Part shown: piece by piece, positions 31,085 through 38,685 of the stretch
How the letters are laid out: each line of letters starts with the position of its first letter
Numbering within the stretch: the stretch's first letter is position 1
Origin: a virus
Reading direction: 5' to 3' (one strand)
DNA: 48,476 nt
IMG/VR virus record: IMGVR_UViG_3300050016_000128
Span: 1-48,476 of that record
Notes under the pieces: generated by a model
What the model saw: the letters and a program-made list of their open reading frames with translations, nothing else
Database searches by the model: none
What the model was told of the DNA's origin: nothing
Made by a program: the position numbers and the translations under genes

Positions 31085-32401
31085 TTATACCTTTACACTT
31101 CCATCTCCATACGCTTTCAATCGGCACACTCCGCTCCAGATATGCCGCTCTGAGGAGTTATGATTATGCCCGAGCCACGTATCATCCAACCGCCAGTTCT
31201 TTACAAGATCCGTAGGATCGGCTACAGCATAACCAATCCCTTCGTAAATCGTAGCAAGGGTGGGGGTAACAGCTAATCCGCCGCGCCACCGTCTCGCAAT
31301 AATCTTCCGCAACATCGGCTCGTTACGTTTCAATATCTTCTGTGCTACACCCACATCCAGCTTGTTGATCGCGTGGCGTACCTCGTCGTCCTCGGCGTCC
31401 CAGAGGAACTCGAACCCATGCAGCCCAAGCCATAACGCCTGCCGCGCAAGCTCCCAACAGAGATTCCACGTAGCCGGATGCGCTCCTAGGAGAACCTCGG
31501 GTACGCGGTATTCGAGAGTGTTACCGTAACGGTACTCTCCAGCTCGTCCGTACAACGTACGCCGTTCCGGGTAACGATACTCCTGCCCAAGGGATACCAT
31601 CGCAACCCCAACGATACGATCCAACATACGGATCGCGGGGGGGATGAGGTGGTCGGGGACGGGGGTGTAGGCCGTCATCGAAGTCTTCAACCCAAAATGC
31701 ATATGCCATCCCGCAGAGCGGAAGGGCAGGCTAACCGGATCTTCCACCCGTAGTGGTTCCTCTCCGTAGACATTCAACGATGGGGAACACCCGAGTTGAA
31801 AATGTTCCGGATCGTATTGCGTCCGCATGGCTTCGGGGATGGGTACCACGGATGCTATGGAAAGTGTCGCCTTCGGATCGCGGGCTTTCGCTGCGAGCCA
31901 TACCTGCCGCATACCTTCGCGCACCCGATCGATGTGGAGACTGAGGCATTGTGGGTTTACTGTAGATACCTTCGTCGTCCACTCAGCCTGAAAACCATCG
32001 TAAAAATGTGTGCCGGTACCGTGATCCACCGCGGCTTCCTTGCGGGGTAGGAATGTAAACGCCGGGATAACCTCACCGTGTTCGTCGAGGGCAAATATCT
32101 CCGGATCGGAACCGATGGAGGTATAGGTCTTGGAGGCACCAAGAATTTCATAGTTGTGTGTCGAATCCAACACCACTTTAGTCCACATCTTTGTTCCACG
32201 ACGGGTGGTTACCGATGCGATGGATGGTTTTGTTAGTAACTGTATGCTGCCATCCAGTTTTACGATCTGTACCATAGGCTCGGGGAGATTTTTAAGATTA
32301 AGCTTTTGCACCAGCCCGAGGGTACCGTTGGTGGTTACCACGACATGACGGCCAGGTTCAAGAGCGGCGAGTTCGGGAACGGGTTTTGGTGTGGGTGTCA
32401 T
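31085..32401 (-). CDS. phiEco32-type COOH-NH2 ligase (amidoligase type 2)
   Basis: A protein of 438 residues. The ATG at 32401 is chosen because GGAGGAAG lies nine bases upstream; an in-frame ATG at 32449 lacks a site. The core is the phage 'COOH-NH2 ligase type 2' family first noted in phiEco32: TSIGSDPEIFALDEHGEVIP (S-D-P-E), FYDGFQAEW (D-G-x-x-x-E), FQLGCSPSLNVYGEEP, RSAGWHMHFGL and LEYRVPEVLLG. It belongs to the glutamine-synthetase-like ligase fold and should form an amide bond with ATP. The first ~110 residues form a separate beta-rich domain. Its partners here are two ATP-grasp ligases and a dipeptidase. Confidence 0.82.
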   Translation of the reverse strand: MTPTPKPVPELAALEPGRHVVVTTNGTLGLVQKLNLKNLPEPMVQIVKLDGSIQLLTKPSIASVTTRRGTKMWTKVVLDSTHNYEILGASKTYTSIGSDPEIFALDEHGEVIPAFTFLPRKEAAVDHGTGTHFYDGFQAEWTTKVSTVNPQCLSLHIDRVREGMRQVWLAAKARDPKATLSIASVVPIPEAMRTQYDPEHFQLGCSPSLNVYGEEPLRVEDPVSLPFRSAGWHMHFGLKTSMTAYTPVPDHLIPPAIRMLDRIVGVAMVSLGQEYRYPERRTLYGRAGEYRYGNTLEYRVPEVLLGAHPATWNLCWELARQALWLGLHGFEFLWDAEDDEVRHAINKLDVGVAQKILKRNEPMLRKIIARRWRGGLAVTPTLATIYEGIGYAVADPTDLVKNWRLDDTWLGHNHNSSERHIWSGVCRLKAYGDGSVKV

Positions 32402-32509
32402 CGAACGTACTTCCTCCATAAACACCACAACCCCGTCAAGCGATGCCATGTTACGGCACCACCCACGGGGTGTGATAGTTTTGACGGTAGCGCCGTCTTC
32501 GCTGTGGTC

Positions 32510-32875
32510 CTATTGGACCTCTTCGATCGTCCGTACCGCAATCGGTACCGGAAGGTTCGATGCAAACGTGTTCACATTACCATCCGCGGTCAGCCAGAAC
32601 TCTCCAGCCACTGCGGGACGCATATCGCCGGTTTCGACGAATACCACCCGACGGATCTTACGATCTTCGATGATCAAACGCGGCCCGCCGAACTTATGAT
32701 CCGTGGTGGTATCATGCGTTTTGATGCGTCCATCCAAGGTGAGGAACTTCACCGGTTGCGCGGGCAGCATATCAAACGATGTGAACTCCTGCCGACCTGT
32801 CAACAGGACCTTCAAATCATCCAACAGCTTCCCATACACCTGCTCGATTGTTACTTCTTTCGCTGTGTTAAGCAT
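32510..32875 (-). CDS. Hypothetical protein in the amide cassette (121 aa)
   Basis: The ATG at 32875 follows AAAGGAGT at eight bases, so it is preferred over the longer frame starting at 32923. The protein is beta-rich after an N-terminal helix (EVTIEQVYGKLLDDLKVLLT; PVKFLTLDGRIKTHDTTT; RRVVFVETGDMRPAVAGEFW). No family is recognised. A 108-base gap containing the next gene's ribosome site follows. It is probably a specific accessory of the pathway. Confidence 0.65.
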   Translation of the reverse strand: MLNTAKEVTIEQVYGKLLDDLKVLLTGRQEFTSFDMLPAQPVKFLTLDGRIKTHDTTTDHKFGGPRLIIEDRKIRRVVFVETGDMRPAVAGEFWLTADGNVNTFASNLPVPIAVRTIEEVQ

Positions 32876-32919
32876 TAGTTGTACTCCTTTCTTTAGTATT
32901 TTACTCCGTATACGAACTT

Positions 32920-33759
32920 TCATAAACCGAGAACTCGTTGGGCGTTACTGCCAGCGATGGCCCGAATGTCTTCGAATGAATATCCTCGTGAGACGAGAAT
33001 ATTGATAACGATGTCTCGCCAACCATCAGCCTCCACAATCGTATCCGCACCATCGATATCCGAACCGATGGCTACGTGACGGACACCGATGAGCTGCGCT
33101 ACGTGATCGATATGGTCCGCGACGCTACCCAACGCGGTCCCGACGAACTTCTTTACGAACGGGATTCCGATTATACCATCGCTTTTACCAATAGAACGTA
33201 TTAACCTATCAGATAGATTCCGTGGATGATCGACTAACGCACGACACCCAGAATGTGAAGCAATAACTGGACTGTTACGGATTCCTTCACCACATTCCAA
33301 GATTCCGTAGGCTGTATAGTCACTGACGTGGGAGATATCTGGAAGGATTCCAAGTCGATGTAATTGATCTACAAACTGTATTCCTTTAACTGTTAACCCT
33401 TCCCGTGGTATATCCGTAGCGGAATCCCCGAGATCGTTGTTACGGTTGTGGGTGATGGTGACATACTTCACCCCAGCATCAGCTAGCCGCTCTAAATCCA
33501 TCCCCTCCACAAGCCGACCATTCTCCACACCGAACTGATGTACACCTTCCGCATGCCCCCAGGTAATCTGGTCCCGTACGACTTGCTGCCGTAGTTCCAG
33601 GGTTATCGTATCCTGTATGGCATCTGATAGATACACAGCAAACACGGGGTAATCGATGTGTTTATACGTATGGTTATTAATCCCATACTTCCACCACTTC
33701 CACGGTGCATCCACGTGGAGATCTACCGTAACAATGCGGGATGGATCAGATCTTTCCAT
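32920..33759 (-). CDS. M19-family dipeptidase (renal dipeptidase-like)
   Basis: A protein of 279 residues of the metallo-dependent hydrolase barrel, peptidase family M19: TVDLHVDAPWKWW (H-x-D zinc ligands), YVTITHNRNNDLGDSA, LPDISHVSD, VIASHSGCRALVDHPRNLSD (His ligand and substrate loop) and VAIGSDIDGAD. These enzymes cleave dipeptides, including those with a C-terminal D-residue, using two zinc ions. There is no signal peptide, so it acts inside the cell. GGAGG lies six bases upstream. It follows the ATP-grasp genes with a 37-base overlap, so peptide making and peptide cleaving are coupled. It may edit or recycle dipeptides in the pathway. M19 enzymes are unusual in phages. Confidence 0.88.
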   Translation of the reverse strand: MERSDPSRIVTVDLHVDAPWKWWKYGINNHTYKHIDYPVFAVYLSDAIQDTITLELRQQVVRDQITWGHAEGVHQFGVENGRLVEGMDLERLADAGVKYVTITHNRNNDLGDSATDIPREGLTVKGIQFVDQLHRLGILPDISHVSDYTAYGILECGEGIRNSPVIASHSGCRALVDHPRNLSDRLIRSIGKSDGIIGIPFVKKFVGTALGSVADHIDHVAQLIGVRHVAIGSDIDGADTIVEADGWRDIVINILVSRGYSFEDIRAIAGSNAQRVLGL

Positions 33760-34562
33760 GTTGGCCTCCGTGCGGTAACTGTTGCAAATGTCATTGTTGT
33801 TCCTGCGTTATTCCTCAACCAATCAAACACCTTCGCAAGTCGTTTCACCGTGTATTGCTTCGATACCCCCGGTGCGGTATTACCTTCGAAGATGTAGACT
33901 CCCTCCGCGGTACATCCCAAATCCACCGCGACGAAATCCAGCCCGAGCTTCGTGGCACCTTGCATAGCGGCTACACACACCTTGATCGGCCATTCCTCGC
34001 GTACCACATGTTCCGCTTTACCACCCTGAGCGAAGTTCCACATTAATAGTTCTCCACCCTCATCTGCTGTAGGGGCGAACTTCTGGGTTACCGCGACCAC
34101 GCGGTTCTGTAGCACGAACACTCGATACTCGTTAGTCTTATCGATAATCTCCGATGCGTACCATCCTGCACCCGTACAACCTATCGCTCTGAGTGCCTCA
34201 GCACGATTTCGACATACGAAGAAATTGTTACCACCAAAGTGATGCTTTGGACGGATGATACACGGGAAAAATAAATCCACCGTTCGTGTAACAGTTCGTG
34301 GTGCTAAATCTTCGAGAATCAATCTCGTGACAGCTTTATTATCCACCTGTACTACCGCTGCACGAGTATTCACCTCTTGCAGGCCGGTCGTTATCCGTTT
34401 CGAGTTCCACCGCACCACGATGGTGTCTCCAGGTGGCAAGAACTCCGTATCCTGAACAATTTCGATAACTCCTGGACTGTTTCCAATCTTTCCAATCTCA
34501 CTTGCTAAGTGCCGTACGATTCCCCGACAGTTCGGAGAGTGATAGAGAAATGTTAGTCTCAT
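33723..34562 (-). CDS. ATP-grasp ligase, second of a pair (279 aa)
   Basis: The ATG at 34562 overlaps the stop of the first ATP-grasp gene (ATGA). ATP-grasp features: FPCIIRPKHHFGGNNFFVCR (Lys and Gly-rich loop), GWYASEIIDKTNEYRVFVLQ (E-x-x-x-x-x-x-E-Y-R) and LDFVAVDLGCTAEGVYIFEG followed by NTAPGV, the metal-binding E-x-N. It should activate a carboxylate as acyl phosphate and join it to an amine or thiol. It resembles the neighbouring ATP-grasp protein around the E-Y-R and N-T-A-P-G-V motifs, so the two probably arose by duplication and may add different building blocks. Confidence 0.85.
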   Translation of the reverse strand: MRLTFLYHSPNCRGIVRHLASEIGKIGNSPGVIEIVQDTEFLPPGDTIVVRWNSKRITTGLQEVNTRAAVVQVDNKAVTRLILEDLAPRTVTRTVDLFFPCIIRPKHHFGGNNFFVCRNRAEALRAIGCTGAGWYASEIIDKTNEYRVFVLQNRVVAVTQKFAPTADEGGELLMWNFAQGGKAEHVVREEWPIKVCVAAMQGATKLGLDFVAVDLGCTAEGVYIFEGNTAPGVSKQYTVKRLAKVFDWLRNNAGTTMTFATVTARRPTWKDLIHPALLR

Positions 34563-35287
34563 GACGTACGCCGTACCCATGCCACCATTCGATCAGCCAG
34601 TATCCCGAGTGTAGGCTCCGCATGGCTAGCCAGTACACCGGGAGCCGTGTTAACCTCTAGGACATACTCCTGCTCGTCCATCCCTACGAGAATATCCACG
34701 GCTCCAAAATCCAACCCTATTGCGCGTAGTGCCATAGCTCCAAGGTACCGAATAGAATTGATATTCCCCACTGGTTGAAACTCAAATCCGTTACGGAAGT
34801 TTCGCCCAATGTACTTGAAGTCTGCGGGACGCCGCATAACCTTCTCATACGTACCAATACATTCATCTTGGAATACCCACACCCGATACTCCGTCCGTAC
34901 GGGGACGTACTCCGAAAACCAATCCCACCCTGCCGCGATACGCCATGGTAGCTCTTCCGGTTGGAACACCGGAACAATATCTGTACCACCGAAGCCGTGA
35001 GTCTTTCGAGCCAGCAGTGGAAAGGATACTGTACGATTAGTCCAATTATCCTTCGAAAACCACGGTACCGTTTGCACTCCATGTGCCTGCATCGCATGCA
35101 TCCGGGTTATCTTATCCGTAATGCACTGTTGGTTTAATATATTCTCGGCTCGACCTATCAACCCACCGTAACAGATACCATGAGTATAAGAACGCCCGAT
35201 GGTAACTCCCCGGTCTGTTAAGTATTGTTGCAGCAACGCCCCGGTTTCCTTGGACGACGCTGCGATGGATAATTGTACTGTTGGCAT
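34559..35287 (-). CDS. ATP-grasp ligase, first of a pair (242 aa)
   Basis: Starts in a TAATG overlap. ATP-grasp features: FPLLARKTHGFGGTDIVPVF, FSEYVPVRTEYRVWVFQDEC and LDFGAVDILVGMDEQEYVLE followed by VNTAPGV (E-x-N metal site). The N-terminal ~70 residues form the pre-ATP-grasp part (SYTHGICYGG). Related proteins (RimK-like) ligate amino acids onto a carboxylate. It is the first enzyme of the 35.3-26.6 kb cassette, followed by a similar second ligase and an M19 dipeptidase. The substrate is unknown. Confidence 0.85.
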   Translation of the reverse strand: MPTVQLSIAASSKETGALLQQYLTDRGVTIGRSYTHGICYGGLIGRAENILNQQCITDKITRMHAMQAHGVQTVPWFSKDNWTNRTVSFPLLARKTHGFGGTDIVPVFQPEELPWRIAAGWDWFSEYVPVRTEYRVWVFQDECIGTYEKVMRRPADFKYIGRNFRNGFEFQPVGNINSIRYLGAMALRAIGLDFGAVDILVGMDEQEYVLEVNTAPGVLASHAEPTLGILADRMVAWVRRTS

Positions 35288-35628
35288 TATTCAGTCTCCC
35301 ATTTGTCTATATAATCCGCATACAGCTCACAAATAGCATCTACTGTAGTAGCAACAGTAGCAAATTCGGTGTAGTTCGTAATGATCGCGGCCATCGCTTG
35401 CTTCATCGCCTCATACGCGGCGTCCTGCTTAGCCTTATACTGATCCCACCGCGCCTGATAATCTCTATACTCTTGTTGACTCTTCGTTGGTGGACCAGGG
35501 ATAGGACTGGATAACCCAGTCTCAACCCCATTATCATACTTTTGTACAGCTATAACAACATGGGGTCCATGACTATACTCCCGAATATCACCTACCTGCA
35601 CGATGGTTCCTCCAAACTGATGGGCCAC
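35287..35628 (-). CDS. Hypothetical protein (113 aa)
   Basis: Overlaps the preceding gene by 41 bases and the ATP-grasp start by one (TAATG), so it is probably translated with the cassette. The N-terminal half is beta-like (IVQVGDIREYSHGPHVVIAV), followed by a Pro-rich turn and a charged coiled segment (YRDYQARWDQYKAKQDAAYE). No family recognised. Confidence 0.6.
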   Translation of the reverse strand: MAHQFGGTIVQVGDIREYSHGPHVVIAVQKYDNGVETGLSSPIPGPPTKSQQEYRDYQARWDQYKAKQDAAYEAMKQAMAAIITNYTEFATVATTVDAICELYADYIDKWETE

Positions 35629-35998
35629 GTAACAGGATGATTACGAAGATTATAAACAACGTAACCCATACCAGGCTCGATTCCGGAGTTACCACACTCG
35701 GTGGTGGTACATACGGTGGCACGACGATTGTAGTTCCTGGTGGAGTAATTACAGGAGGAATTACCACTGGGGGAATCACCACAGCTATATACGCAGGCGG
35801 TTCCCAGGTGCTTGCCTTCGGTGCACACCACTGTATAGCCGGATTCAGCACCGAGTTCTCACAGAGAATATCATTCTTTCCACCATACCCTGGAAAGTAC
35901 ACCACCGTGGTCCACGCATCCTGTTGGATGGTGGTTATGAGATCCTGGTAGGTGAACGCACCGTTACCGGAACCCATTGGTTGTTGGATGATACTCAT
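35588..35998 (-). CDS. Proline-rich membrane-anchored protein (136 aa)
   Basis: The N-terminal ~70 residues form a small domain with two Cys (DILCENSVLN, IQWCAPKA). Then comes a repetitive Pro/Val/Ile linker (IPPVVIPPVITPPG, VVPPYVPPPS), a C-terminal membrane helix (SLVWVTLFIIFVIILL) and a basic tail RNHRAGR. This looks like an inner-membrane anchor with a rigid stalk. It may link the amide cassette to the envelope, but that is inference. Confidence 0.6.
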   Translation of the reverse strand: MSIIQQPMGSGNGAFTYQDLITTIQQDAWTTVVYFPGYGGKNDILCENSVLNPAIQWCAPKASTWEPPAYIAVVIPPVVIPPVITPPGTTIVVPPYVPPPSVVTPESSLVWVTLFIIFVIILLRGPSVWRNHRAGR

Positions 35999-36004
35999 GA
36001 TGTT

Positions 36005-36187
36005 TTACTCATTGTTTCTTGAACGGATTTGTAGCCACGATTGCAAGTAAATATTTTTCTTCCGTAACTCCTCAATATCTCGATGGTACGTATTGATAAT
36101 CGTATGCAGCCGAGCGTTCTCGTCTTGGAGTTTTTGGAACTTATTGCGATGGCGTTCTGTCATGAACTCAATAGCTCGATCGCTCAT
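36005..36187 (-). CDS. Small coiled-coil protein, paralogue 3 of 3 (60 aa)
   Basis: Shares the block KLQDENARLHTIINTYHRDI with the next upstream gene (ELRDENIRLHTIINTYRGDL), so the two are paralogues. It is wholly coiled coil (EELRKKNIYLQSWLQIRSRN). ATGA overlap. It may oligomerise with its relatives. Function unknown. Confidence 0.6.
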   Translation of the reverse strand: MSDRAIEFMTERHRNKFQKLQDENARLHTIINTYHRDIEELRKKNIYLQSWLQIRSRNNE

Positions 36188-36393
36188 TTCGTCTCCATTC
36201 CTTTTGAAGTTACATAAGATCCTAGTAGCTTTTGTATCAGAATATGTTGTCGGTAGTTCTCTTGACGTAGCTGCTCCAAGTCTCCACGATACGTGTTGAT
36301 AATCGTATGCAACCGGATGTTCTCGTCCCGTAGTTCTTGAACCTTACTCAACCGGGGGTTCGCCTCACCAGTCATAGGATCTTGTCTATTCAT
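36184..36393 (-). CDS. Small coiled-coil protein, paralogue 2 of 3 (69 aa)
   Basis: Carries the shared coiled-coil block (ELRDENIRLHTIINTYRGDL, then EQLRQEN) after a polar N-terminus (MNRQDPMTGEANPRLS). Starts and ends in ATGA overlaps with its paralogues. Function unknown. Confidence 0.6.
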   Translation of the reverse strand: MNRQDPMTGEANPRLSKVQELRDENIRLHTIINTYRGDLEQLRQENYRQHILIQKLLGSYVTSKGMETK

Positions 36394-36557
36394 ATTGGCA
36401 CCACCTTAGTTCCATAGATTCGTCGAAGCCGTTCCAGCTCCCCACGATAGTAATTGATCTGAAGTACCATCCGATCATACTCCAGTTTCATATGGTCGTA
36501 AGTAGCTCTCAAATCGTTATGTTGCTTCTTGAGGTAATCGTAATCTGTATACTTCAT
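36390..36557 (-). CDS. Small coiled-coil protein, paralogue 1 of 3 (55 aa)
   Basis: MKYTDYDYLKKQHNDLRATY is followed by MVLQINYYRGELERLRRIYG, which aligns with the INTYRGDLEQLR part of the next two genes. ATGA overlaps on both ends support translation. It forms a tandem family of three. Function unknown. Confidence 0.55.
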   Translation of the reverse strand: MKYTDYDYLKKQHNDLRATYDHMKLEYDRMVLQINYYRGELERLRRIYGTKVVPI

Positions 36558-36715
36558 TTCGTCACCACCACTCCTCGCAGTTGCCCCACCACGTACGATC
36601 CTGCATTACGAGATACTTCCAGGATCGTCTTACGATCTACCTTCGCTTCGATGAGGCGTCCCGCAACCAGCCCTTCGACCAGTGCGCGTAGTTCATTTCG
36701 TTGTGCGTCGCTCAT
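36554..36715 (-). CDS. Small protein (53 aa)
   Basis: An ORF from ATG at 36715 ending in an ATGA overlap. Two helices (AQRNELRALVEGLVAGRLIE; VDRKTILEVSRNAGSYVVGQ) give a small helix-turn-helix-like pattern. There is no known family. It is probably translated, given its strand and coupling. Confidence 0.5.
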   Translation of the reverse strand: MSDAQRNELRALVEGLVAGRLIEAKVDRKTILEVSRNAGSYVVGQLRGVVVTK

Positions 36716-36718
36716 GGC

Positions 36719-36901
36719 CTAACCTCCCAGTACATCATCACTTGCAATATTCACCGGCCGCTCGTACCCGTTGTCGCTGAGTAGCTGCATCACCCCGCGA
36801 CGGGTCACGATCGCGCAGGCTTCGAGGCTTGCATTGTTAAGCCGCTCAATCATCGGGCCACCTGCACGCTGTTCGACCTGATACTGTGTTGTTTTTTCCA
36901 C
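36719..36901 (-). CDS. Small protein (60 aa)
   Basis: Starts at GTG, supported by AAGGAG six bases upstream. The sequence contains MIERLNNASLEACAIVTRRG and VMQLLSDNGYERPVNIAS. It has no known motif. It sits three bases from the next gene. Confidence 0.55.
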   Translation of the reverse strand: MEKTTQYQVEQRAGGPMIERLNNASLEACAIVTRRGVMQLLSDNGYERPVNIASDDVLGG

Positions 36902-36902
36902 G

Positions 36903-37031
36903 CTATCTCCTTGAAAAGAATGATCTTACTGCTACTACCACTTGCATCACCACCTGCGACGCGCACGGTCCCGCTTGCCATACCACACCATGCATAGGGC
37001 AGAACAGAAATTCAAACAGATTTGAGAGCAT
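36903..37031 (-). CDS. Tiny hydrophobic protein (42 aa)
   Basis: An ATG at 37031 preceded by AGGGG inside the end of the upstream gene. Hydrophobic with two Cys (NLFEFLFCPMHGVVWQAGPC, ASQVVMQVVVAVRSFF), possibly membrane-bound. The start is uncertain. Confidence 0.4.
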   Translation of the reverse strand: MLSNLFEFLFCPMHGVVWQAGPCASQVVMQVVVAVRSFFSRR

Positions 37032-37173
37032 CGATCTGCCCCTGAATGAGCTTAATCGAACCTCGTGTAGCATCCAAAGATAATTGAATACTAGCAATTC
37101 GATGAGTCAAAGCGAACTCATAATCCTTACGATCCTTCATCCGCTCTTGTAACTGTTCAATCGTTGGTTTCAT
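37012..37173 (-). CDS. Small coiled-coil protein (53 aa)
   Basis: The ATG at 37173 overlaps the upstream stop (ATGA) and has AAAGGAG close upstream. It forms one coiled coil (IEQLQERMKDRKDYEFALTH, SIKLIQGQIDALKSV). Function unknown. Confidence 0.55.
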   Translation of the reverse strand: MKPTIEQLQERMKDRKDYEFALTHRIASIQLSLDATRGSIKLIQGQIDALKSV

Positions 37174-37319
37174 TTGCTCCTTTGTGGATATGAGAATCCT
37201 AATGCTACCGGACCAAGAATAAATCCTACCACTGTATACCAATGAAATCCTGGGTGATAAAACAACATCATACCAGTATTGATAACGATGATATACGTGA
37301 GAATTGTCGATAGGTTCAT
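37170..37319 (-). CDS. Tiny membrane protein, two helices (49 aa)
   Basis: ATGA overlaps on both sides. It has two hydrophobic helices (TILTYIIVINTGMMLFY and WYTVVGFILGPVALGFS) joined by HPGFH, then PQRSK. It is probably an inner-membrane hairpin. Function unknown. Confidence 0.55.
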   Translation of the reverse strand: MNLSTILTYIIVINTGMMLFYHPGFHWYTVVGFILGPVALGFSYPQRSK

Positions 37320-37654
37320 TTGCTCTTGATTTCCTTTCGTAACGCATCCATCTCAGTATCACTCATAAGATACCCAATCTCCGCTACCGCCTGCTGTGTG
37401 CTCATCGCATCCTGCGCGGCATACCATCCCAACCGCAAGCAGATCGTACCCATGATTGCAAGTAGATCCGTAGGGGAATGCGTAGCCCCGTATATGATAT
37501 TCACCGATGCTGCAAGCCGCTGTACTCCTGGCCATCGAACTACTTCCTGAGCTTTTGCGACAATCGCAGTATGCTCAGGGCTATCAATCGCAGCGTTATG
37601 CCGTTCTAAGGAATCAGTCAGAGCCTGTTCGGTGATGGTATTGAATGGTATCAT
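37316..37654 (-). CDS. Hypothetical protein (112 aa)
   Basis: A helical protein with no recognised motif (QALTDSLERHNAAIDSPEHT; LAASVNIIYGATHSPTDLLA; TEMDALRKEIKSK). ATGA overlap with the tiny membrane gene downstream and a four-base overlap upstream. Confidence 0.6.
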   Translation of the reverse strand: MIPFNTITEQALTDSLERHNAAIDSPEHTAIVAKAQEVVRWPGVQRLAASVNIIYGATHSPTDLLAIMGTICLRLGWYAAQDAMSTQQAVAEIGYLMSDTEMDALRKEIKSK

Positions 37655-37815
37655 TCAAAATACCTCTTGAACCACAGCAAGGTATACACACTTGCCATGA
37701 TCGTCATTAGCCAAAGCAGTACTGTCATAGGTATCCCCCATGCTGGATTCACATCCCACCGTTTGGTACCACGTTGTCCATTAGGTAGGTGAACCACTTC
37801 ATGTAGTATAGTCAT
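37651..37815 (-). CDS. Small membrane protein (54 aa)
   Basis: The start at 37815 overlaps the upstream stop (ATGA), preferred to earlier in-frame starts. It begins MTILHEVVHLPNGQRGTKRW, then a membrane helix (IPMTVLLWLMTIMASVYTLL) and WFKRYFE. Probable inner-membrane peptide. Confidence 0.55.
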   Translation of the reverse strand: MTILHEVVHLPNGQRGTKRWDVNPAWGIPMTVLLWLMTIMASVYTLLWFKRYFE

Positions 37816-38036
37816 ATCGATTGTACCGCACCAATTACAATTACCACAATTGGCCCCGCGATCCATACCCATCGCATCACACGTGCAGACAGGGATAGAC
37901 TATCGATGAGAATTGTAAACATAGAAATTTGCTGGGCGAGCCTTCTTAACAGTGCAGAATCTAGAATGTACCTGCCTTTGCCGAGTACTCGCCCATACCG
38001 TGCCTCCGAGGTAGCGCACATCCCTAGGGAATACAT
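37812..38036 (-). CDS. Small membrane protein (74 aa, or 36 aa from an inner start)
   Basis: It ends in an ATGA overlap. The C-terminus is a membrane helix (MRWVWIAGPIVVIVIGAVQS). Starting at 38036 gives 74 residues; an inner ATG at 37922 gives 36. Neither has a good ribosome site. It would be the first gene after the terminator at 38.15 kb, so a promoter should lie in 38037-38149, but none is clear. Confidence 0.45.
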   Translation of the reverse strand: MYSLGMCATSEARYGRVLGKGRYILDSALLRRLAQQISMFTILIDSLSLSARVMRWVWIAGPIVVIVIGAVQSI

Positions 38037-38149
38037 ACGCGCTCGTCATACGGTATATCGTAAGAAACTGTTTCGCCGAAACTCAGACGATAGTAATTTT
38101 ATGGCCTCCCAGCGATTTGTTCGTATGGCCGCTCGAAGCGGGCATAAAC

Positions 38150-38196
38150 AAAAAAAGCCCCGATACCATGCAACGTCAATGCATGAATACCGGGGC
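38150..38196 (-). terminator. Rho-independent terminator for leftward transcripts
   Basis: On the minus strand GCCCCGGTAT...ATCGGGGC forms a GC-rich outer stem with an inner ATGCA/TGCAT stem, followed by seven Ts. It would stop transcripts from the gene at 38232-38663 and separate the early regulatory genes from the downstream block. Confidence 0.8.
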
Positions 38197-38231
38197 GAGT
38201 AATACGCTATCTGTTATGTTCTATGTATGAA

Positions 38232-38663
38232 TTATGCCGTGCCGAACATCCGCGCTGCTAGGCCCCCTGTCCCCAATGCTACATTCGTAATCGCTACTAC
38301 TCGCCTACGTTTCGCCGTGCGAGCAATCCCTATTGCTTTCCGTACGCGTATAGCGCGAAACGTGGAACCTGTAGGAGCAAAATAATGCGATTCGTACCCA
38401 TGCTTGCGATACGGTAGCGGAGTATTGTCCCGCATCCGCTTCTGGTAGCCCTTGAGACTTGTCTCCGGTCCCCCTGTAACCCGTTGCCACGATACTACCA
38501 CGCGAGGATCTCCCCATAGTGAGATCGGTGATGGCCGATCCGAGCGAACCTTAACCTGAGTGGTATTAAATCCCCGATCTGATTGGCTGTATCGATTAGC
38601 CTTATCAACACGTTTGGCGTACGCTTTCGCGTCCAATATCTCGAATGTAATCTTGCGTGCCAT
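38232..38663 (-). CDS. Basic hypothetical protein (143 aa)
   Basis: The inner ATG at 38663 (MARKITFEILDAKAYAKRVD) is chosen because the longer frame has no ribosome site and its extension is not protein-like. The protein is highly basic, with RPSPISLWGDPRVVVSWQRV and a C-terminal RKAIGIARTAKRRRVVAITN. It may bind nucleic acid. It ends just before the terminator. Confidence 0.55.
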   Translation of the reverse strand: MARKITFEILDAKAYAKRVDKANRYSQSDRGFNTTQVKVRSDRPSPISLWGDPRVVVSWQRVTGGPETSLKGYQKRMRDNTPLPYRKHGYESHYFAPTGSTFRAIRVRKAIGIARTAKRRRVVAITNVALGTGGLAARMFGTA

Positions 38664-38685
38664 AGGCTTGAAATGGGTTAAGCCC

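Noticed and set aside
37906-38202. Rightward frame of 98 codons
   Set aside because: Crosses the leftward terminator and opposes the surrounding genes.
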